Positions 7,311-12,173 of a DNA stretch of 12,173 nt are shown here, in pieces. This DNA is from Devosia equisanguinis (GTDB lineage Bacteria; Pseudomonadota; Alphaproteobacteria; Rhizobiales; Devosiaceae): assembly GCA_945888565.1 (NCBI GenBank), contig CAMDAL010000096.1:1-12173 (forward strand), given 5' to 3'. The number at the start of each line of letters is the position of its first letter. The stretch's first letter is position 1. A program made the translations under genes and the position numbers. The notes under the pieces are model-generated. The model saw only the letters and a program-made list of their open reading frames with translations. It searched no databases and was not told the DNA's origin.

Positions 7311-7484
7311 TCAGAGCACCCGGTCGAAAATGTTGGGCCCGAGCTTCACAATGGTGAGCACGTAGAAGATCAGCACGATGGCGCCCAGCACGAGGCCGAG
7401 CGCAACCGACCGGCGGCGGCGGCGGGATGCGAACTCGGCGTTGCCTGCCGCCTGCTTGTCGTTGTTCGGTGTGGGCTCAACCAT
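7311..7484 (-). CDS. CoxF-like small membrane protein of the oxidase operon
   Basis: A 57-residue protein with a polar N-terminus (MVEPTPNNDKQAAGN), a basic patch FASRRRRRSVA, a single TM helix (about residues 27-46, VALGLVLGAIVLIFYVLTIV) and a short tail KLGPNIFDRVL. The Arg patch predicts the N-terminus stays in the cytoplasm. Small proteins of this form, ending in a TIVK motif, are common between ctaB and ctaG in Hyphomicrobiales and are sometimes called CoxF. No clear biochemical role is known to me. The start ATG 7484 shares one base with the ctaB stop (TGATG), and the stop is one base from ctaG. The topology resembles the N-terminal anchor of Cox11, so partnership with CtaG is a fair guess, but only a guess. 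Confidence 0.82.
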   Translation of the reverse strand: MVEPTPNNDKQAAGNAEFASRRRRRSVALGLVLGAIVLIFYVLTIVKLGPNIFDRVL

Positions 7485-8413
7485 CAGAACCATCCCAGCA
7501 TGCTCCCGGCGCGATCGACGATGAGCGCGAGAAAGATGACGAACAAGTAGCTCAGCGAATAGGTGAACAGCGACCTGCCCGCCTTGCGCATCGCCTTGTC
7601 GTCGGTGGTGCGGAACAGCCGCAATGCGAGCCACAGGAACCCCAGGCCCGTGCCTGCGGCTGCGACCATGTAGATCAACCCGGCAAAGCCGATAAAGCCC
7701 GGCACCAGCGTCGTTGCGACCAGCACCACCGAGTAGATCAGGATCTGCCACTTGGTGGCCCGCTCGCCGGCCACGTTGGGCAGCATCGGAATCTTCGCCG
7801 CGCCGTAGTCGGACTGCTTGTAGAGCGCCAGCGCCCAGAAATGCGGCGGGGTCCACAGGAAGATGATGAGGAACAGCAGGCAGCTTTCAAGGCTGACCGT
7901 GCCGGTCACGGCGGCCCAGCCGACCATCGGCGGGAACGCCCCGGCCGCACCGCCGATGACGATGTTCTGCGGCGTCGAGCGCTTCAGCCACATCGTGTAG
8001 ATCACGGCGTAAAAGAAGATCGTGAAGGCGAGCAGCCCGGCCGCCAGCCAGTTCGTTGCCAGCCCGAGCAGCATCACCGAGAAGGCGGAGAGGATCAGGC
8101 CGAGCGCCAGCGCGTGGTCGCGCTCGATGCGGCCGGCCGGGATCGGGCGATTGATGGTGCGGCTCATCACCGCGTCGATATCGGAATCGTACCACATGTT
8201 GAGGGCGCCCGAGCCCCCTGCCCCCAGCGCGATGCAGAGGATGGCAATCGCACCGAGGACGGGGTTTATCCCGCCCGGTGCCAGCAGCAGGCCAATGAAG
8301 GCCGTGAAGACCACGAGCGACATGACACGCGGCTTCAACAGGGCGAAGTAGTCCTCGACCCGTGCCCCGCCGGCCAGAGCCGGAACGTCCCTCGATTGAT
8401 CGACATAAGCCAA
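7484..8413 (-). CDS. ctaB: Protoheme IX farnesyltransferase (heme O synthase)
   Basis: A UbiA-family membrane prenyltransferase that farnesylates heme B to heme O, the precursor of heme A for the oxidase encoded alongside. The signature NMWYDSDIDAVMSRTINRPI carries the catalytic Asp residues. Other marks are YFALLKPRVMSLVVFTAF at the first helix, NIVIGGAAGAFPPMVGW, and FLWTPPHFWALALYKQSDY. Nine or so TM helices fit. The start is uncertain. The frame is open up to 8581, but that part runs through the ctaD end. The only in-frame start that fits homologue length is TTG 8413, which has AAGG 8 bases upstream and gives 309 residues. An ATG four bases downstream (TTATG) is out of frame. The C-terminal stop overlaps the CoxF-like start by one base. 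Confidence 0.94.
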   Translation of the reverse strand: MAYVDQSRDVPALAGGARVEDYFALLKPRVMSLVVFTAFIGLLLAPGGINPVLGAIAILCIALGAGGSGALNMWYDSDIDAVMSRTINRPIPAGRIERDHALALGLILSAFSVMLLGLATNWLAAGLLAFTIFFYAVIYTMWLKRSTPQNIVIGGAAGAFPPMVGWAAVTGTVSLESCLLFLIIFLWTPPHFWALALYKQSDYGAAKIPMLPNVAGERATKWQILIYSVVLVATTLVPGFIGFAGLIYMVAAAGTGLGFLWLALRLFRTTDDKAMRKAGRSLFTYSLSYLFVIFLALIVDRAGSMLGWF

Positions 8414-8430
8414 TTCAGCAGCCTTGGTTT

Positions 8431-8466
8431 CGCGGGGCCGGGAGGTTTGCAAACTCCGGCCCCGCG
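8431..8466. other. Perfect 11-bp hairpin between ctaD and ctaB
   Basis: CGCGGGGCCGG (8431-8441) and CCGGCCCCGCG (8456-8466) are exact reverse complements. The intervening bases contain a 10-base palindrome GTTTGCAAAC (8445-8454), so a long bulged stem can form. On the mRNA it begins 12 bases after the ctaD stop and ends 17 bases before the proposed ctaB TTG. No U-tract follows. It may stabilise the ctaC-ctaD message, serve as an RNase barrier, or reduce read-through into ctaB. Confidence 0.75.
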
Positions 8467-8478
8467 CCAGTCTCAGGA

Positions 8479-10173
8479 TCAGTGGTCCGACGACGCGCCG
8501 ATGCGCGGCAGGGTCTCGAACTGGTGGAACGGCGGCGGCGAGGGCAGCGTCCACTCGAGCGTGGTGGCACCATCGCCCCACGGGTTGGCCGGCGCGATAC
8601 GCTTCTTACGGCTGGCTTCCCACAGGGTGTAGAGGAAGACGATCAGGCCCACGAAGGTGATGTAGTAGCCGATCGAGGAGACCATGTTCCACAGCGCATA
8701 CGCATCGGGGTAGTCGATGTAGCGGCGCGGCATGCCGGCCAGCCCGAGGAAGTGCTGCGGGAAGAAGATCAGGTTCACGCCCACGAAGGTGATCCAGAAA
8801 TGGGCGTTGGCCAGAGTCTCGTTGTACATGATGCCGAACATCTTCGGGTACCAGTAGTACCAGGCCGCGAAGATGGCGAACACGGCGCCGAGCGACAGCA
8901 CGTAGTGGAAATGGGCCACAACGTAGTAGGTATCGTGCAGCGCGCGGTCGGCACCGGCATTGGCCAGCACCACGCCCGTCACACCGCCGACGGTGAACAG
9001 GAAGATGAAGCCGATCGCCCACAGCATCGGGGGGCGGAAGGTGATCGAGCCGCCCCACATGGTGGCGATCCACGAGAAGATCTTCACGCCCGTCGGCACT
9101 GCGATGACCATGGTGGCGGCCACGAAGTAGCGCTGCACGTCGAGCGACATGCCGACGGTGTACATGTGGTGCGCCCACACGATGAAGCCGACGGCGCCGA
9201 TCGCGACCATGGCATACACCATCGCCAGGTAGCCAAAGACCGGCTTGCGCGAGAAGGTCGACACGATGTGGCTGATGATGCCGAAGCCCGGCAGGATCAG
9301 GATGTACACCTCGGGGTGACCGAAGAACCAGAACAGGTGCTGGAACAGGACCGGATCACCGCCGCCTTCCGGCGCGAAGAAGGTGGTCCCGAAGTTGCGG
9401 TCGGTCAGCAGCATGGTGATACCGCCGGCGAGGACCGGGAGCGACAGCAGCAGCAGGAAGGCCGTGACCAGCACCGACCACGGGAACAGCGGCATCTTGT
9501 GCAGGGTCATGCCCGGCGCGCGCATGTTGAAGATGGTGGTGATGAAGTTGATGGCACCGAGGATCGACGAAGCGCCCGCAATGTGCAGCGACAGGATGGC
9601 GAAATCCATCGCCGGTCCGGGCTGGCCGGAGGTCGAGAGCGGCGGGTAGATGGTCCAGCCGCCGCCAACGCCATGGGCGCCCGCGGGGCCTTCGAAGAAC
9701 ATCGACAGCACCAGCAGCAGCAAGGCCGGCGGCAGCAGCCAGAACGAGATGTTGTTCATGCGCGGGAAGGCCATGTCCGGCGCACCGATCATCAGCGGCA
9801 CGAACCAGTTGCCGTAGCCGCCGATCATCGCCGGCATCACCATGAAGAAGATCATGATCAGCGCATGAGCGGTTGTGAACACATTGTACATGTGCTTGCC
9901 GGCATCGAGCGCCGACTCCTCCGGCACGCCGTAGACCATGGAGGCTAGACCATGGAAATACTGGATGCCCGGCTCCATCAGCTCGAGGCGCATGGCGCCG
10001 GACAGCAGCGCACCAACCACCCCCGCGACGATCGCGAAGATGAGGTACATCGTGCCGATGTCCTTGTGGTTGGTCGAGTAGACGTAACGCCGCCAGCCGG
10101 TCGGATGGCCGTGGTCGTGCGCCGCGCTAGGCGCCTGGCCACCATGGGCTTCCAGTGCGTGGATATCGGCCAT
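8479..10173 (-). CDS. ctaD: Cytochrome c oxidase subunit I (aa3, A1 type)
   Basis: A 564-residue catalytic subunit that reduces O2 to water at the heme a3-CuB site. Twelve TM helices are expected. The metal ligands I can place are H103 (heme a, TTAHALIM), H286 with Y290 (WFFGHPEVY, CuB ligand and cross-linked Tyr), H335 and H336 (VWAHHMYTVGM, CuB), and H421 and H423 (VAHFHY, heme a3 and heme a). Proton-path residues are D133 in GAPDMAFPRMNN (D-channel entry), E288 in GHPEVY and K364 in PTGVK (K-channel). These define the A1 subclass. The start ATG 10173 has AGAGGA 10 bases upstream and gives the usual YSTNHKDIGTMYL start region. It follows ctaC by 66 bases. A 528-codon open frame on the opposite strand is a GC-rich shadow. 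Another name for it is coxA. Confidence 0.98.
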   Translation of the reverse strand: MADIHALEAHGGQAPSAAHDHGHPTGWRRYVYSTNHKDIGTMYLIFAIVAGVVGALLSGAMRLELMEPGIQYFHGLASMVYGVPEESALDAGKHMYNVFTTAHALIMIFFMVMPAMIGGYGNWFVPLMIGAPDMAFPRMNNISFWLLPPALLLLVLSMFFEGPAGAHGVGGGWTIYPPLSTSGQPGPAMDFAILSLHIAGASSILGAINFITTIFNMRAPGMTLHKMPLFPWSVLVTAFLLLLSLPVLAGGITMLLTDRNFGTTFFAPEGGGDPVLFQHLFWFFGHPEVYILILPGFGIISHIVSTFSRKPVFGYLAMVYAMVAIGAVGFIVWAHHMYTVGMSLDVQRYFVAATMVIAVPTGVKIFSWIATMWGGSITFRPPMLWAIGFIFLFTVGGVTGVVLANAGADRALHDTYYVVAHFHYVLSLGAVFAIFAAWYYWYPKMFGIMYNETLANAHFWITFVGVNLIFFPQHFLGLAGMPRRYIDYPDAYALWNMVSSIGYYITFVGLIVFLYTLWEASRKKRIAPANPWGDGATTLEWTLPSPPPFHQFETLPRIGASSDH

Positions 10174-10208
10174 TTTCGACAGGTCCTCTTATTCTGTTCG
10201 GTTGGCGT

Positions 10209-10231
10209 GCAGCGGGGCCCGCGCCCCGCGC
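10209..10231. other. GC-rich hairpin between ctaC and ctaD
   Basis: GCGGGGC (10212-10218) pairs with GCCCCGC (10223-10229) around a 4-base loop. Two more pairs form outside a single-A bulge (10209-10210 with 10230-10231). On the mRNA it starts 8 bases after the ctaC stop. No U-tract follows, so it is more likely a stability or processing element than a full terminator. ctaD begins about 35 bases further on. Confidence 0.6.
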
Positions 10232-10239
10232 TTCCGTTA

Positions 10240-11169
10240 TCAGGTGATCGGCGGCAGGGTGGCGTTGGCGGCGTCGGCATCGCCGGCCTTGAAGGCCTCG
10301 ATCCAGGCTGCGTACTGCTCCGCGCTTACGACGCGGACCGCGATCGGCATGAAGGCATGGTCCTTGCCGCACAGCTCGGAACACTGGCCGTAGTAGAGGC
10401 CTTCCTTGCGGGCGTTGAACCAGGTCTCGTTCAGCTTGCCCGGCACCGCGTCGATCTTGATGCCGAACGATGGCACCGCGAAAGCGTGGATCACGCCGGT
10501 CGGGTCGGCCGTAACCTGCACACGGACCGTGGCATTGACCGGAACGACCAGCTCGTAGTCCACCGCCAGCAGTCGCGGCTGATTGGGCTTGCCGACCGGC
10601 TTGCCGTCCTCGCCCGTGGCCAGAATGTAGGAGGTGAGGGTCAGGCCGTCATCGACATACTCGTAGTCCCAGTACCACTGCTGGCCGGTCGCCTTGACGG
10701 TGACGGTGGGGGCCGGAACCTCGACTTCGCCGAACGAGAAGATGTTCGAACCGAGATACTTGCGCTCCCCGTCGGGCACGGTGAGCTGATCGGTCAGCAC
10801 CGAGAAGGACGGGATGGCGATGATGACGAGGATGAGGATCGGCACCACGGTCCACACCACCTCGATGAGCGTGTTGTGCGTGGTGCGCGACGGGGTGGGG
10901 TTCGACTTGGCATTGAAGCGCACCATCACGACGATGAGCAGCACCAGCACCAGAACGGCGATAAATACCGTGACCCAGAGCAGCGGACCATCGTGGAACG
11001 CCCGGATCGAATCCATGATCGGCGTCACGCTCGGCAGCAGGCCGATTTCGCCGGGAACCGAGTGGCCCAGAACTTCCTGCCCTTCCACCTGCGCCTGGGC
11101 GGCGGCGGGCAGCATTGCGAGGGCAAGGGAGCCCAGGGCGCCAATCGAGCTGAAAAGTTTGCCGGTCAC
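10240..11169 (-). CDS. ctaC: Cytochrome c oxidase subunit II (CuA)
   Basis: A 309-residue subunit that takes electrons from cytochrome c into the CuA centre. Residues 1-26 form a Sec signal peptide with likely cleavage after PAAAQA. Two TM helices follow (about 63-85 and 103-123). The periplasmic cupredoxin domain has the aromatic electron-entry patch ATGQQWYWDYEY. The CuA ligands are complete: H228, C263, E265, C267, H271 and M274, within VIHAFAVPSFGIKIDAVPG and QCSELCGKDHAFM. The start is GTG 11169 with AAGGGG seven bases upstream, and no in-frame ATG explains the signal peptide better. It is the first gene of the minus-strand operon, and its leader holds nested inverted repeats. Another name for it is coxB. 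Confidence 0.97.
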   Translation of the reverse strand: MTGKLFSSIGALGSLALAMLPAAAQAQVEGQEVLGHSVPGEIGLLPSVTPIMDSIRAFHDGPLLWVTVFIAVLVLVLLIVVMVRFNAKSNPTPSRTTHNTLIEVVWTVVPILILVIIAIPSFSVLTDQLTVPDGERKYLGSNIFSFGEVEVPAPTVTVKATGQQWYWDYEYVDDGLTLTSYILATGEDGKPVGKPNQPRLLAVDYELVVPVNATVRVQVTADPTGVIHAFAVPSFGIKIDAVPGKLNETWFNARKEGLYYGQCSELCGKDHAFMPIAVRVVSAEQYAAWIEAFKAGDADAANATLPPIT

Positions 11170-11217
11170 CTAATAACCCCTTTGGAATCCCGTCTGGTCC
11201 GTTGTCAGCGGCAGCAG

Positions 11218-11264
11218 GGTTGAGGGACTAGATGCGGCATAGCAAACGCCGCCCCGACTCAACC
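11218..11264. repeat. Nested inverted repeats in the ctaC leader
   Basis: The outer arms GGTTGAG (11218-11224) and CTCAACC (11258-11264) enclose inner arms GCGGC (11234-11238) and GCCGC (11248-11252). On the ctaC mRNA this makes a two-tier stem with an internal loop. It ends about 48 bases before the GTG start. It could be a leader structure or an operator. Confidence 0.4.
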
Positions 11265-11318
11265 TCGGAGCGCTTGAAACTTGGAATGTGTCTAAACCAC
11301 ATCGGCCTGCCCAAGGCA

Positions 11319-11347
11319 ATTCAATGCTCTGCGCCTTCATGCGTCAA
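11319..11347 (-). promoter_or_regulatory. Candidate ctaC promoter
   Basis: On the minus strand TTGACG (11347-11342) and TTGAAT (11324-11319) are 17 bases apart, with five of six and four of six consensus matches. Transcription would start near 11312, leaving a leader of about 143 bases that includes the nested inverted repeats. A weaker alternative is TTGCCT-N17-TTTAGA (11319-11291). Confidence 0.3.
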
Positions 11348-11432
11348 AACGCGCTGCACCCGGCGATTCGGCCCCGCCTCATGTCCGCCTTTTTCTCCAT
11401 GCGTTGTCGCGCCGCCACTGACCGGACCCAAG

Positions 11433-11461
11433 TTGACAAGGCTGGCAGGCTAAAGGACTAA
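11433..11461 (+). promoter_or_regulatory. Candidate promoter of the ialB-like gene
   Basis: A perfect TTGACA -35 box (11433-11438) is followed 17 bases later by GACTAA. The latter is a poor -10, though ACTAAA one base on is slightly better. Transcription would start near 11468. That is about 53 bases before the TTG start and upstream of, or at, the alternative GTG 11473, which would then have almost no leader. Confidence 0.4.
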
Positions 11462-11520
11462 AGTGTGGACGCGTGCCGCGACAGCGGATTCGTCCACCGC
11501 ACTCGAAGGATCCGACGATT

Positions 11521-12030
11521 TTGAAGCAGCTCATTCCGGCCGTCGCGCTCGGCTCGATTCTCGGCCTGTTGCTGGGCCTTTCGGCCACGCCGGCGATGGC
11601 GCAGGGCGTGGTCAAGGCGCAATATGGCGACTGGCAGATGAGTTGCGACACGCCGCCCGGCGCCAGCTTCGAGCAATGCGCGCTGATCCAGAACGTGACC
11701 GCCGAGGACCAGCCCAATGTCGGGCTGTCGGTGATCGTGCTGAAAACCGCCGACAAGCAGGTTCGCCTATTGCGCGTACTTGCACCGCTGGGGGTGCTGC
11801 TTCCCAACGGGCTGGGCCTGAACATCGACGACGCCAATATCGGCCGCGTCCCTTTCGTCCGCTGCCTGCCAAACGGCTGCGTGGCCGAGGTGGTGCTTGA
11901 CGACAAGCTGATCAGCCAGTTGCAGACCAGCCAGAACGCCATCTTCGTGGTGTTCCGCACCCCCGAGGAAGGCGTCGGTATTCCGGTGTCGCTCAACGGA
12001 TTTGCCGACGGATTCCAGCAACTTCCCTAG
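11521..12030 (+). CDS. Invasion-associated locus B (IalB) family periplasmic protein
   Basis: A small secreted protein of the IalB family, 169 residues from TTG 11521. Residues 1-27 form a signal peptide with likely cleavage at AMA/Q. The mature part begins with YGDWQMSC. Two cysteine pairs, C42/C53 and C115/C120 (FVRCLPNGCVAEV), fit the family's disulfides. The family is named after Bartonella IalB, but most members are in free-living alphaproteobacteria and have no proven role. The start was chosen because AAGGA lies 10 bases upstream and the signal peptide then begins with KQLIPAVAL. An in-frame GTG at 11473 would add 16 residues but lacks a ribosome site. It is divergent from ctaC, a pairing I recall from other Hyphomicrobiales. 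Confidence 0.88.
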   Translation: MKQLIPAVALGSILGLLLGLSATPAMAQGVVKAQYGDWQMSCDTPPGASFEQCALIQNVTAEDQPNVGLSVIVLKTADKQVRLLRVLAPLGVLLPNGLGLNIDDANIGRVPFVRCLPNGCVAEVVLDDKLISQLQTSQNAIFVVFRTPEEGVGIPVSLNGFADGFQQLP

Positions 12031-12086
12031 CCCGTCCTATTCACACTGACGCGGGGCTATCTCCGATACTGGCCGGGTGAGCCGCG

Positions 12087-12112
12087 AGCGCGGGTTCGCG
12101 CTGCGCCTTTTT
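12087..12112 (+). terminator. Probable intrinsic terminator after the ialB-like gene
   Basis: AGCGCG (12087-12092) pairs with CGCGCT (12097-12102) around a GGTT loop. Five bases later comes TTTTT (12108-12112). It lies 57 bases beyond the stop codon. The T-run is slightly far from the stem, so efficiency is uncertain. I see no gene in the remaining 61 bases of the window. Confidence 0.5.
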
Positions 12113-12173
12113 CATCGCGGTGTGGGCTGATGTTTTGATCTCCGAGTGGGTTGGGACGAAGGGTTGGCGGTCC

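Larger units (their letters stand above)
11170..11520. promoter_or_regulatory. Divergent ctaC / ialB-like control region
   Basis: This 351-base stretch separates the divergent starts. I see no credible gene in it; a 73-codon plus-strand frame at 11232-11453 has no family look. It holds a candidate promoter for each direction and nested inverted repeats in the ctaC leader. It also holds a small GCGT-caaa-ACGC dyad near 11341-11352, next to a candidate ctaC -35 box. I found no FNR-type TTGAT-N4-ATCAA site and could not identify a RegR/ActR box with confidence. Confidence 0.6.

Noticed and set aside
8362..9948. A 528-codon plus-strand open frame antisense to ctaD
   Set aside because: It lies opposite the well-supported ctaD and ctaB genes and has a skewed His/Asp/Glu/Arg/Gln make-up with no motif. 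Long antisense frames are expected in GC-rich DNA opposite coding sequence.
9952..11223. A 423-codon plus-strand frame antisense to ctaC and the ctaD start
   Set aside because: It has the same shadow composition, no ribosome site and no family signature, and ctaC is certain on the other strand.
11232..11453. A 73-codon plus-strand frame in the ctaC upstream region
   Set aside because: It has a mixed, low-hydrophobicity composition and no ribosome site or motif. It ends within the candidate promoter of the next gene.
12113..12173. The right-edge tail as a possible gene or repeat end
   Set aside because: Only 61 bases remain, with no start or motif I can support.

Overview
The window reads as a chromosomal segment of a GC-rich alphaproteobacterium, most likely of the order Hyphomicrobiales (Rhizobiales), possibly near Devosiaceae. 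The genus is a guess from protein flavour, not from any search. The reasons are the aa3 oxidase gene order, the divergent IalB-type gene, the DUF983 and SURF1 genes beside subunit III, and the thrC, M16 peptidase and GNAT genes that follow. I see no mobile element, tRNA, rRNA or CRISPR array.

Layout. Almost everything is on the minus strand, so the biological order runs from high to low coordinates. The order is ctaC (11169-10240), ctaD (10173-8479), ctaB (8413-7484), a 57-residue CoxF-like membrane protein (7484-7311), ctaG/cox11 (7309-6743), ctaE (6741-5902), DUF983 (5788-5411), SURF1 (5418-4642), thrC (4536-3130), an M16 zinc peptidase (3133-1871), a RimJ/RimL-like GNAT acetyltransferase (1853-1248), and the N-terminal 391 codons of a secreted-sensor/7TM protein that runs off the left edge (1174-1). 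One plus-strand gene, an IalB-family periplasmic protein (11521-12030), is divergent from ctaC across a 351-base control region and is followed by a probable terminator.

Function. ctaC, ctaD and ctaE encode the catalytic core of an A1-type aa3 cytochrome c oxidase. All CuA, heme a, heme a3, CuB and proton-channel residues I looked for are present. ctaB makes heme O, the precursor of heme A. CtaG delivers copper to CuB, and SURF1 helps insert heme a3. The CoxF-like and DUF983 proteins are poorly characterised companions placed exactly among the assembly factors. The downstream thrC-M16-GNAT-sensor block has no obvious role in respiration, but it is collinear, and the thrC/M16 junction is a GTGA overlap.

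Expression. Junctions are of two kinds. One kind is tight coupling: ctaB/coxF TGATG, coxF/ctaG 1 nt, ctaG/ctaE 1 nt, DUF983/SURF1 8-nt overlap, thrC/M16 GTGA. The other is longer gaps after ctaC, ctaD and ctaE, each holding a GC-rich hairpin soon after the stop codon and without a clear U-tract. These hairpins may set mRNA stability and subunit stoichiometry. Several starts appear to be non-ATG (ctaC GTG, ctaB TTG, M16 GTG, ialB-like TTG). The window is mostly a conventional oxidase-biogenesis locus, and I did not find a convincing wholly new system in it.
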